NCBI GenBank assembly: GCA_023384675.1 | Contig: JAHDVK010000003.1 | Span: 62,001-126,000, forward strand | Length of the DNA: 64,000 nucleotides | Source of the DNA: Bryobacteraceae bacterium | GTDB lineage: Bacteria; Acidobacteriota; Terriglobia; Bryobacterales; Bryobacteraceae | Direction: 5' to 3' | Part shown: piece by piece, positions 20,130-28,084 of the stretch | Layout: the number at the start of each line of letters is the position of its first letter | How positions within the stretch are numbered: the first letter of the stretch is position 1 | Notes under the pieces: generated by a model | The model's input: only the letters and a program-made list of their open reading frames with translations | What the model was told of the DNA's origin: nothing | The model's database searches: none | Made by a program: the position numbers and the translations under genes

Positions 20130-20888
20130 TCAGGACACGGGCGGCGGCTCCAGGCGCGCGGACCACGCCGCCAGCACCTCCTCCGCCTTCGCCGTGCACA
20201 GCCGGTCCGCACCCAATTCGTAAGCCCGCAGCGCCCCTTCCAGCGTGTCCACCCCTTCGCCCGCTTCCACTTCGCAAATATCCTTTAATACGCGCTTCAA
20301 AAGCCGCAAATCTTCTTCCCACGCCGGCGAGCGGCGCACGAATCCCGTCGCCGTCTTCACCACATCGGCCTCCGCGCGCTTGGCGATCTTGCACGCGATC
20401 ACTTTCAGATCCTCGCTGAGCACCGCGTTCTCCAGCACCACCTTCAGAATCGCCTGCGATTCGTGGCACGCCTGCGCCACTTGCAAAATCTCCGCCTCGA
20501 CATACTGAAACTGCCGTGAACGCAGCTTGCCGAGATTAATCACCATCTCGATCTCGCGCGCGCCCCGCCGCAACAGGTCCCGCGCCTCATAGAGCTTCGA
20601 CGCCGTCGTTGCGCCCCCATGCGGAAACCCCACCACGCTGCCCACCTTCACGCCGCTGCCCTGGCACAGCCGCACCGCCGTGTCCACATCCGACCCGCGC
20701 ACGCACACCGCGCCAAACCCGGCGCGCAATGCCGCCTGCAGGCCGCCGTGCAGCGCGTCGTCCGCCGCATCGGGCGCCAGCAGCGGCCGCACCATCAGCC
20801 GCGCCAGCGACGCCGCATCTGTCAGCGGCGGACGCCCTTCCACGGCGCCTACAGTCTCCGGATCAATCGGATTCCCCATCCCTTTCAT
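20130..20888 (-). CDS. deoC: DeoC/LacD-type aldolase, divergent active site
   Basis: A 252-residue TIM-barrel protein of the deoxyribose-phosphate aldolase family, recognised from VGSVVGFPHGGA, REIEMVINLGKL, ILKVVLENA and DVVKTATGF. The Schiff-base lysine is present (Lys178). Two other catalytic positions differ: the usual Asp of EIDMVIN is Glu114, and the second Lys of the VKASGGI loop is Glu208 (VEAGEGV). The usual IDHTLL start motif is also replaced (MVRPLL). The reaction may therefore differ from classical DeoC. It lies between cpoB and aroDE with 29-32-base gaps. Confidence 0.82.
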   Translation of the reverse strand: MKGMGNPIDPETVGAVEGRPPLTDAASLARLMVRPLLAPDAADDALHGGLQAALRAGFGAVCVRGSDVDTAVRLCQGSGVKVGSVVGFPHGGATTASKLYEARDLLRRGAREIEMVINLGKLRSRQFQYVEAEILQVAQACHESQAILKVVLENAVLSEDLKVIACKIAKRAEADVVKTATGFVRRSPAWEEDLRLLKRVLKDICEVEAGEGVDTLEGALRAYELGADRLCTAKAEEVLAAWSARLEPPPVS

Positions 20889-20917
20889 TGTGTCTGAACG
20901 GGATGGTCCGCCGCGCG

Positions 20918-21814
20918 TCAGCGCCTCCGCGCCGGCGTCTTCGACGGCGCCACGCTCAGCCCCAACCGCCGCAATTGCGTGCGCGCCTGCCCCGCCACGT
21001 CGCTGTTTGGCGCTTCGCTGATCAACGCGCGAAACTCGTCCGCCCCCGCGTTCCGTTCGCCCTTCTCCACCAGCGTCCGCCCCTTCATGAACCGCGCGTC
21101 GTTCGTCTTCGCATTGCGCGGAAACCGCTCCAGCACGGCGTCAAACGCCTGCAGCGCCGCGTCGTAGTTCTTCTGCGCGAACAGAATCTCCCCGATGAAA
21201 TACTGCGCGTTCGGCGCCAGATCCGTCGCCGGAAACCACGTCAGGTAATCGTTGAACTGCCGCAATGCCAGATCGAAATTCCCGCCCGTGCGGTCCCGCA
21301 TCGCGTCGTCATACAGCGATTTCGCGTTCATGCCCTGCGGCGGCGTGGTCGCCGACGGCTCCAGCCCCGGCGCTCCGCCCGGCGGCGGCGGCGGCGCCTG
21401 CATCGTCCGCAAGGCATTGTCGAGATCCGACACCTGCGTGCTCAGCCGGTTCAGCCGCGAATTGATCTCCGCCACCGTCTCCCGCACATAGCGGTAATCC
21501 TCGCTCATCGAATCCACCTTCGATCCGACATTCGCCATCGGCTTCGCCATGCCCTCGTCGATCCGCGACCGCAGGCTGTCGTCCAGCACCGTCACCGCCC
21601 GGTTGGTCGCATTGATCTGGTCCAGCATCGTCTTCAGCATCGACTCGATGCCCACCATCCGGTCCGTCTGCTCCTTCATCTGCATGCGCATCTCGTCCTG
21701 CAGAATCGCCACGTCCCGCTGCAACTGCCGGATCTCGTTTCGCTGTCCCCATGCCGGCCCCGAGGCCAGCACCGCGCCCAGCAACGCCACGCCCAGGATG
21801 CGGTTGATCGTCAT
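20918..21814 (-). CDS. cpoB: Tol-Pal system protein CpoB/YbgF
   Basis: A 298-residue periplasmic protein with a signal peptide ending at PAWG|Q, an N-terminal coiled coil (about 25-130), a proline-rich linker (PPPPPGG), and a TPR-containing C-terminal domain (about 165-280, with LYDDAMRDRTGGNFDLALRQF and NAQYFIGE). This matches YbgF/CpoB, which coordinates Tol-Pal with peptidoglycan synthesis. Genomic place directly after pal agrees. The coiled coil is longer than in E. coli. Confidence 0.9.
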   Translation of the reverse strand: MTINRILGVALLGAVLASGPAWGQRNEIRQLQRDVAILQDEMRMQMKEQTDRMVGIESMLKTMLDQINATNRAVTVLDDSLRSRIDEGMAKPMANVGSKVDSMSEDYRYVRETVAEINSRLNRLSTQVSDLDNALRTMQAPPPPPGGAPGLEPSATTPPQGMNAKSLYDDAMRDRTGGNFDLALRQFNDYLTWFPATDLAPNAQYFIGEILFAQKNYDAALQAFDAVLERFPRNAKTNDARFMKGRTLVEKGERNAGADEFRALISEAPNSDVAGQARTQLRRLGLSVAPSKTPARRR

Positions 21815-21892
21815 CTCGCCTTTCCTCTCTGTGTTGAGTCGAGGGCGCGTCTCGTTCCGCGCGCCCTCGCCAACCCCGCCAGGGGCTTCTTC

Positions 21893-22666
21893 TTACTGCA
21901 CGCCCACAAAGTGAACGCGCCGGTTCTCCTGCCAGCACCGCTCCGTCGATTCGGTGCAGAACGGCCGTTCCTTGCCGTAGCTGATCGGCTTCAGTCTTGG
22001 TTCCGGCACGCCCAACTGCACCAGGAACTCGCGCACCGAGGTCGACCGCCGGTCGCCCAGGCCCAGATTGTACTCGGCCGAGCCCCGCTCGTCGCAATGG
22101 CCTTCCAGCGAAATCACCGCCGACGGGAAATCGTTGAAGATCGCCTTGATTGCGTCCGCGTTCCGCTGCAGAGTGGCGCGCCCGTCCTCGCGCACTTCGC
22201 TCCGGTCGTAGTCGAAGAACACATCCTGCACCGCCGTCCTCATCCGCTCCTCGAGTGACGCCGACGGCGCCGCCTTCGGCGGCGGAGGCGGAGGAGGCGT
22301 CGTCACCGCCACGGTCACTGCCGCGATTGCATCGCCGCCCGAACCCTTCGCCGTCATCCGGTACGTCGCCGTCTGCGCCGGGTTCACCTGCCGGCTGCCC
22401 GTCGCGGGCACCGTCCCGATGCCATTGTCGATCGTCACTTCCGTCGCATTCGAAACCGACCAGCGCAGCGTCGATGACTCGCCCCGCACGATCGTCGACG
22501 GCTCCGCCGTGAAACTGTCAATCACCGCGGCCGGCCCCCGGCCCGTCGTGCCCGTCACGGGCGGCGGCGGCGGCGGCGCCGATACCGGCGGCTTCTTCTT
22601 ACACCCTGCCGCGAACAGGGCGAGTCCCCCCACCACGATGAGAGTGGCGATCGTGCGTTGCTTCAT
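21893..22666 (-). CDS. pal: Peptidoglycan-associated lipoprotein Pal with an Ig-like insert
   Basis: A 257-residue outer-membrane lipoprotein: lipobox LFAAGC (Cys22), proline-rich linker, an Ig-like beta domain (about 48-128, IDSFTAEPSTIVRGESSTLRWSV), another proline-rich linker, then an OmpA-like peptidoglycan-binding domain (VFFDYDRSEVREDG, EGHCDERGSAEYNLGLGDRR). E. coli Pal lacks the Ig-like domain and is about 170 residues. Start ATG at 22666 gives the lipoprotein signal. Placed after tolB with an 86-base gap. Confidence 0.94.
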   Translation of the reverse strand: MKQRTIATLIVVGGLALFAAGCKKKPPVSAPPPPPPVTGTTGRGPAAVIDSFTAEPSTIVRGESSTLRWSVSNATEVTIDNGIGTVPATGSRQVNPAQTATYRMTAKGSGGDAIAAVTVAVTTPPPPPPPKAAPSASLEERMRTAVQDVFFDYDRSEVREDGRATLQRNADAIKAIFNDFPSAVISLEGHCDERGSAEYNLGLGDRRSTSVREFLVQLGVPEPRLKPISYGKERPFCTESTERCWQENRRVHFVGVQ

Positions 22667-22752
22667 GGCTGAATTCCTTAGCCTCCTGCTGTCTTGCCTC
22701 AAGGTCATTTCTCGGGCTTTCCGGCTCAGCGCCGTCTTCCTGCCCGTCCTGC

Positions 22753-24252
22753 CTACTTTACCCAAACCGGCATCGTGTTGTTGCCCGTGTGCGTCAACTG
22801 CCGGAGCTCGGTTCCATCCGGCAGCATCGAGTAGATCTGATACCGCCCGCTCCGGTTCGAGCTGAACACCAGATGGCGGCCGTCCGGCGCCCAGCTCGGG
22901 TTCTCGTTCCGGCCCGCGCCGTGCGTCAACTGCGCGGTCTCCCGCGAGGCCACATCCATAATAAAGAGGTTCCAGTTGCCCGGCGCAAACCCCCGCGTCC
23001 ATTTGAACGCGATGATCTGCCCGTCGGGATGCCACGCCGGGTTCGCCGCCTCGCCCGTACCGTCCGTGATCCGCTCCACGCCCGCTCCGTCCAGATTCAT
23101 CCTGTAAATGTGCTGGCCGCCGCCGCGCCCGCTCACGAACAGCACATCCTGACCGGTCTTCGGGTTCACCTTCGGCTCCATCTCGATCGCCCGCGAATTC
23201 GACAGCCGCTGCACGCCCGTCCCGTCCGCGTTCGCCACGTAGATCTGCGTGTACCGCCCGTCCAATGTCGAGCTGAACAGCATCCGCGATCCATCCGGCG
23301 TAAACGACGGCGTCGCGTTCAACGATGCCTGCGGATTCATGAACGGCAGATAGCGGAACGTCTCCAGCGACATCACCATGATCTGCGGCTGCCCCTTCGC
23401 GAACGTCGTGAACGCCAGCCGGTTGTGATCCGGCGACACCGCCGGCATCGTCGACACCGAATTGAACTTGGTCAACTGACGCTGGTCCTGCCCGTCGAAA
23501 TCCATCACCCACAATTCCTTCGTCCCCGATGCCCCGCCGCGGTCCGACACAAAGTAGATCTTTGAACCGGCCAGCGATTGCCCGCCGAACTGCTTCAGAA
23601 TATCCGCCGCGTACTCATGCGCCAGCCGCCGCGCGCCCTCTTCCGTCATCGGCGCGTTGTACAGCTTGCGGAACGCCTTCGCGCTCGCCACATCCGGCAC
23701 CGACGTCGTGTACAAATGCCCGAACGCCACCAGTTGCCCCGCCTGTTCGGCGAGATAGCCAAAACCCAGATACGCCGCCTCAACCGGGGGATTCGCCCAA
23801 TCGCTCAAACACAGCCCGCCGCAGTTCGGCGTCTCCGGAGCCGCGCCGCGCCGCGCCGGACGCGGCTCGGGCGTGGCTCGCAGGTCGCTCTCCTGTTGCG
23901 GCGGATTGAGTGGATAGAAGCTCTTCGCCGCCGGCTCCAGCAGGCCCGAGCGTTGGATATCGTCGAACACCGTCTGGTTGAAAACCGCCGCCAGCGGCGC
24001 CGCCCCGCCCGCCGCGCGAAAGTCCGGCAGCGCGATCTTGCGCACCGTGCCGCCCTTGAGGATCAGCTTGATGTCGCTCCGCGTCTGCGTCCACGCCAGC
24101 GCCCCCATCACCAGAAACACACCAACCCACACCAACGCCCTTGACGCGGCCGGCCCATGCAGGGCGGGCTTCAGCCCGCGCGGAGCTTCAGCTCCGCCCC
24201 TACCCAGCCGCCGTATCCCGGCACTCCTCAGAAATGGAATCATTTTTTTCAT
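22753..24252 (-). CDS. tolB: Tol-Pal periplasmic protein TolB with repeat-extended N-terminus
   Basis: A 499-residue protein. The N-terminal TolB domain is followed by a six-bladed WD40-like propeller with repeated blocks such as SPDHNRLAFTT, TPDGSRMLFSS and APDGRHLVFSS. The ATG at 24250-24252 overlaps the upstream stop (ATGA). Residues about 18-38 (GRGGAEAPRGLKPALHGPAA) are encoded by a REP-like double palindrome, and the signal-peptide hydrophobic core (ALVWVGVFLVMGALAW) follows it. The repeat thus appears inserted in frame between the n-region and the core. An internal GTG just before VGVFLV is an alternative start. Confidence 0.92.
   Translation of the reverse strand: MKKMIPFLRSAGIRRLGRGGAEAPRGLKPALHGPAASRALVWVGVFLVMGALAWTQTRSDIKLILKGGTVRKIALPDFRAAGGAAPLAAVFNQTVFDDIQRSGLLEPAAKSFYPLNPPQQESDLRATPEPRPARRGAAPETPNCGGLCLSDWANPPVEAAYLGFGYLAEQAGQLVAFGHLYTTSVPDVASAKAFRKLYNAPMTEEGARRLAHEYAADILKQFGGQSLAGSKIYFVSDRGGASGTKELWVMDFDGQDQRQLTKFNSVSTMPAVSPDHNRLAFTTFAKGQPQIMVMSLETFRYLPFMNPQASLNATPSFTPDGSRMLFSSTLDGRYTQIYVANADGTGVQRLSNSRAIEMEPKVNPKTGQDVLFVSGRGGGQHIYRMNLDGAGVERITDGTGEAANPAWHPDGQIIAFKWTRGFAPGNWNLFIMDVASRETAQLTHGAGRNENPSWAPDGRHLVFSSNRSGRYQIYSMLPDGTELRQLTHTGNNTMPVWVK
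24162..24200 (-). repeat. REP-like double palindrome, copy 2, inside tolB
   Basis: Two inverted repeats in tandem: GCGGGCT-TC-AGCCCGC (24164-24179) and GCGGAGCT-TC-AGCTCCGC (24180-24197). Bases 24176-24200 are the exact reverse complement of 4049-4073. It lies within the tolB coding region without breaking the frame. Confidence 0.75.
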
Positions 24253-25031
24253 CGCTGCAATTGAAACCAGAATTCGATCACTGCCGAGTTGCCTCGATAC
24301 TGCACCGGCAGCGGTTGAAACGGAGCCGCCTCCGTCACGGCGCGCTCCGCGGAATAATCCAGCGCGCGGTTTCCGCTCGATTGCACCACGCGTATGTTCC
24401 GCACCTCGCCGGTACGGATAATCTCGAATGTGACGATCGCCGGCGGCAGCGATCGCAGCCGCGCATCCACCTGATCCGTGCGCCAGCGTTGCGCCACCCG
24501 GTCGCGCACCAGCGTCGCATACGCGCCGAACTGGAAACCGAACGGCGCTCCCGTACCCACGCCCACGCCGCCCGTGCCCGGCGTCATCGCATACAGCGGC
24601 GACGAGGCCGCCGCGCCCGTCGAACTCGTCACCTGGTGGCTCGGCTGCTCCACGGCCTTCGCCGCGGGCCGCGCCGGCGGCGCTTTCTTCTTCGCCGCGG
24701 CGCTCTTACTCTTGATGGAAATCGCATCCGGCTCCGGCTTCGCCGCCGCCTTCACCGGCTCGGGCTTGGCCGCCGCCGGCACTTGCGATCGGGTATCATT
24801 CGCCAGCCGGTTCACCGGCCCCTGCCGCAGCGGCATCGGAATTGATTTCACCGGCGTCACCCCCACCGCGCCCCCGCCAAACGCGTTCGGTTCGCCCCAG
24901 GGCGTGCGCTCGCCCACGTTTGCGATCATCATCGCCGCCACTATGCCCGCCAACCCTGCGTGCAGCGCCAGCGAACCGAAGAACGGATTCTTCAGCGAGT
25001 CGCGCTCGTCGAGGATGTCCACATGGCGCAT
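24249..25031 (-). CDS. TolA/TonB-like energy-transducing protein
   Basis: A 260-residue inner-membrane protein: short cytoplasmic N-terminus, one transmembrane segment (about 20-40, LALHAGLAGIVAAMMI), a long Ala/Lys/Pro-rich periplasmic region (75-140), and a C-terminal TonB/TolA-type domain with VTFEIIRTGEVRNIRVVQSSGN and AAPFQPLP. It occupies the tolA position between tolR and tolB and would transmit proton-motive force from TolQR. The C-terminal sequence is TonB-family-like rather than E. coli TolA-like. Confidence 0.85.
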   Translation of the reverse strand: MRHVDILDERDSLKNPFFGSLALHAGLAGIVAAMMIANVGERTPWGEPNAFGGGAVGVTPVKSIPMPLRQGPVNRLANDTRSQVPAAAKPEPVKAAAKPEPDAISIKSKSAAAKKKAPPARPAAKAVEQPSHQVTSSTGAAASSPLYAMTPGTGGVGVGTGAPFGFQFGAYATLVRDRVAQRWRTDQVDARLRSLPPAIVTFEIIRTGEVRNIRVVQSSGNRALDYSAERAVTEAAPFQPLPVQYRGNSAVIEFWFQLQR

Positions 25032-25047
25032 GGCCCGTCGCCCTCGC

Positions 25048-25503
25048 TTACCGGTCCGCCGAATCCATCGGCTGCGTCACCAGCCGCGGCTCCAGCTTCG
25101 CCTCCCCCAATTCGCTCACCACTTGCGCGATCGGATCCCACACCGTCGCCTTGTCCGCGCGCACGTACACCGCGTTCTGCCCCGGAAACCTCCGGCGGCA
25201 CTCCTCCCCTAACTGATGGATGTTCACCGGCTGCTCGTTCAGGTACAGCTCGCCGCTCTTTGTGATGCTGATCACCGGCAGTTCATCGGCGCTGTTGCGC
25301 ACCTGCCGCACCTTCGGCACTTCCACTTCCAGGCCGAACTCCATCACGTGCGCCGTCAGCATGAACATGATCAGCAGCACCAGCACCACGTCCACCAGCG
25401 GAATCACGTTCATCTCCGACAGCGCGCCGCCCGCGCGCCTGCTGCGCCGCCCGCCGCCGCCTGTCCCGTTGCCTCCGTTGCCGTTGCCCGCCGAAAATGC
25501 CAT
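25048..25503 (-). CDS. tolR: Biopolymer transport protein TolR/ExbD
   Basis: A 151-residue protein with a Gly/Asn/Arg-rich cytoplasmic N-terminus, one transmembrane helix carrying the proton-path aspartate (Asp38 in NVIPLVDVVLVLLIMFM), and the periplasmic ExbD/TolR domain (VEVPKVRQ, ISITKSGELYLNEQPV, YVRADKATVW). Starts 4 bases after tolQ. The Gly/Asn-rich leader before the helix is longer than usual. Confidence 0.93.
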   Translation of the reverse strand: MAFSAGNGNGGNGTGGGGRRSRRAGGALSEMNVIPLVDVVLVLLIMFMLTAHVMEFGLEVEVPKVRQVRNSADELPVISITKSGELYLNEQPVNIHQLGEECRRRFPGQNAVYVRADKATVWDPIAQVVSELGEAKLEPRLVTQPMDSADR

Positions 25504-25507
25504 CGCG

Positions 25508-26191
25508 TTATTCCTCGTACACCCGCTCGGTCATGTTCAGAAACTCGAGCACGAAATCGTCCATGCGCGCCGTGAGTTCCTTGATCCGTTGCCCGAACTG
25601 GTTGTAGGCCACCGCCGCTGGGATCGCCGCGAACAGGCCCGCCGCCGTCGCCACCAGCGCATCCGCGATTCCTGGGGCCACGGCGCGCAGACTCGCGCTG
25701 CCCGCCATTCCTAAGCCTTGGAACGCGTCGATGATGCCCAGCACCGTGCCGAACAGCCCGATGAACGGCGCGGTCGTCGCCGTCGTCGCCAGCCAGCTCA
25801 TGTTCCGTTCCAGCCGCGCCAGCTCTTCGCTCAGGCCCAATTGCAGCGACCGCTCGAGGGCCATCTTGTTTCGTACTGTCCCCGTTTTCTGCGCCTGGCG
25901 CATCACCTCGTGGTAGCCGAAATCAAACACCGCTGCCACCGGCGCCGCCCGGAACTGCTCCACCACCACCGCCACGGCATCCAACCCGGGCGCCTTCCGG
26001 AACGCTCGCAGAAATGCGAGGTTCGCCCTGTACGCCCCCTTGAACTGTCCATGCTTGGCCAGAATGATCGTCCAGCTCAATAGGGATGCCACCAGCAGGA
26101 TCGCCAGCACTACCTTCGACAGGACGGACCCGCCCACCACCATCTCCCAGATCGACATCTGCAGGAAGGCCAACACACTGATGAATGACAA
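25508..26191 (-). CDS. tolQ: Proton-channel protein TolQ/ExbB
   Basis: Inner-membrane motor protein with three transmembrane helices and the family block ATTAPFIGLFGTVLGIIDAFQ, followed by GIADALVATAAGLFAAIPAAVAYN. I chose a TTG start at 26189-26191, because GAGGGAG lies 7 bases upstream and the residues SFISVLAFLQMSIWEM then form the usual acidobacterial-type N-terminus. An ATG at 26158 has no good ribosome site, and the frame extends upstream to a TTG at 26257. First gene of the tol-pal operon, divergent from recN. Confidence 0.92.
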   Translation of the reverse strand: MSFISVLAFLQMSIWEMVVGGSVLSKVVLAILLVASLLSWTIILAKHGQFKGAYRANLAFLRAFRKAPGLDAVAVVVEQFRAAPVAAVFDFGYHEVMRQAQKTGTVRNKMALERSLQLGLSEELARLERNMSWLATTATTAPFIGLFGTVLGIIDAFQGLGMAGSASLRAVAPGIADALVATAAGLFAAIPAAVAYNQFGQRIKELTARMDDFVLEFLNMTERVYEE

Positions 26192-26299
26192 CGGCAAACT
26201 CCCTCGGGGATTCCAGCCTTCATGATAGCCGGAATCCAGAGCAATTTCCTGTGACAATGTTTTCGACGCGCGGGGGCCACCGCGCGCGTACCGGGAACT

Positions 26300-26305
26300 C
26301 TTATA
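26300..26305 (+). promoter_or_regulatory. -10 element (TATAAT) immediately before recN
   Basis: A perfect TATAAT ends 11 bases before the recN ATG at 26317. A transcript would start about 5 bases before the ATG or at it, and no Shine-Dalgarno sequence is visible, so recN may be expressed as a (near-)leaderless mRNA. No clear -35 is seen. Confidence 0.45.
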
Positions 26306-26316
26306 ATCTTCGCTGA

Positions 26317-27990
26317 ATGCTGGTCGAACTCATCGTCGAGAATCTGGCCGTCGTCGAACGCCTGCGCCTGCGCCTCCACTCCGGTCTCAACGCCCTCACC
26401 GGCGAGACCGGCTCCGGCAAATCGCTCGTCGTCGACGCCCTCAGCCTCCTGTTCGGCGGGCGCGCCTCCGTCGAGTTGATCCGCACCGGCGCCCCCCGCG
26501 CCTTCGTCGCCGGCATCTTCGCTTTACCCCCCTCGAAGCGGCTCCGCGAGTTGCTCGCCGAAGCCGGCCTCGAACCCGAAGACGGCGAACTCCTGCTCGA
26601 GCGTGAACTGCTCGCCAACGGTAAATCCCGAGCCTGGGCCGCCAGCCGCCCCGTCACCGCCGCCCTCCTGCGCGACCTCGCTCCGTTCCTCGGCGACATC
26701 CACGGCCAGCACGATCAGCAGAAGCTCTTTTCCGCCGACGCCCAGCGCGAACTTCTCGATATGGCCTGGGATTCCGCCGCCGCCCTCGAGCGCACCGCCG
26801 CCGCCTACGCCCGCTGGCAGTCCACGCTGCGCGAACTCGACGAACTCAACCGCGCCGAACAGGAACAGCTCCGCCTCGCCGACCTCTGGCGCCTGCAATG
26901 CGCCGAGATCGAACCTCTCGATCTGCGCGAAGGCGAGGATGCGGAGCTCGCAAACCAGCGCCGCGTGCTAAAAAACGTGACAAAAATCGCCGAAAACGTC
27001 ACTCTGGCCTACGATCTGTTGTCGGAAAACGAGCATTCCGCCGCCGTTCAGCTCGCTCTCGCCCTCAGAAGACTGGAGGAACTCGCCGGAATTGACGATC
27101 AGTTAAGGGTGCTCGCGGAATCGCTCAAACCCGCGCAAATCGCCGTCCAGGACGCCGCCCACGAGTTGCGCCACTATCTCGGCGCGCTCGAAGCCGACCC
27201 CGCGCGGCTCGAAGAGGTGGAATCCCGCCTCGCCCGCATCGAAAAGCTCAAACGCAAGTACGGCAACACGATCCCCGAAATTCTGGCGTTCGCCGCCGAG
27301 GCGCGCGCCCGCCTCGACGCTGTGGCCAACGCCGGCGAGCGCCGCGCGGCGCTCGAACAGCAGGCTGCCGGGGAGGAGCGCGCGTTCCGCGAGGATGCGA
27401 AAACTGTCACTTTTTCGCGCGAAAAAGCCGCAAAAACCCTCCAAAAACAGCTCGAAAACGAGCTTTCTGCGCTCGCGATGAAAGGCGCGCGTTTCCGGGC
27501 CCTCCGCGCCCCCGCTCCACCCGCCCCGCATGGTGTTGATTCCATTACCTTTCTTCTCAGCGCCAATCCGGGCGAAGAACCGCGTCCATTGGACAAAGTC
27601 GCCTCCGGAGGCGAGCTTTCGCGCATCGCTCTCGCCTTAAAGACTTGTTTACAACAAGATACGAGCAACAACGGCCGCACCCTCGTCTTCGACGAAGTCG
27701 ACGCCGGCGTCGGCGGCGCCGCCGGCGAAGCCGTCGGGCGGCGGCTGAAGGCTTTGGCGCGCGCGAATCAGGTGCTTTGTGTGACGCATCTCGCTCAAAT
27801 TGCGGGATTTGCCGATCATCATTACCAGGTGGTGAAGCGCGATGCGCGCGGCCGAACGGTGGTGGAGGTAGAGGAACTAGCAGACAAGCAGCGTGTTGGA
27901 GAGATCGCGCGCATGCTGTCGGGCGAGCAGGTGAGCGAAGAGGCCATGCGGCACGCGGCACGGATTCTGAAGGAGGCGGAAAAGCCTTGA
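26317..27990 (+). CDS. recN: DNA repair protein RecN
   Basis: A 557-residue SMC-like ATPase of recombinational double-strand-break repair. The N-terminal Walker A GETGSGKS is at 29-36, with HGQHDQQKLF at about 130. A central coiled coil (about 160-400) is followed by the C-terminal signature VASGGELSRIALAL, the Walker B region TLVFDEVDAGVGG and CVTHLAQIAGFADHHYQV. Length and motif order are normal. It is divergent from tolQ with a 125-base gap. Confidence 0.96.
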   Translation: MLVELIVENLAVVERLRLRLHSGLNALTGETGSGKSLVVDALSLLFGGRASVELIRTGAPRAFVAGIFALPPSKRLRELLAEAGLEPEDGELLLERELLANGKSRAWAASRPVTAALLRDLAPFLGDIHGQHDQQKLFSADAQRELLDMAWDSAAALERTAAAYARWQSTLRELDELNRAEQEQLRLADLWRLQCAEIEPLDLREGEDAELANQRRVLKNVTKIAENVTLAYDLLSENEHSAAVQLALALRRLEELAGIDDQLRVLAESLKPAQIAVQDAAHELRHYLGALEADPARLEEVESRLARIEKLKRKYGNTIPEILAFAAEARARLDAVANAGERRAALEQQAAGEERAFREDAKTVTFSREKAAKTLQKQLENELSALAMKGARFRALRAPAPPAPHGVDSITFLLSANPGEEPRPLDKVASGGELSRIALALKTCLQQDTSNNGRTLVFDEVDAGVGGAAGEAVGRRLKALARANQVLCVTHLAQIAGFADHHYQVVKRDARGRTVVEVEELADKQRVGEIARMLSGEQVSEEAMRHAARILKEAEKP

Positions 27991-28084
27991 CTCAAGGTGA
28001 GTTCTGTCCCAAAATGAAGGGGTCCTGCAGGTGCCGAAGAGCGCCACGGGCGAAGTCTTGTCAATGACACCGCAAGGACGAAGA

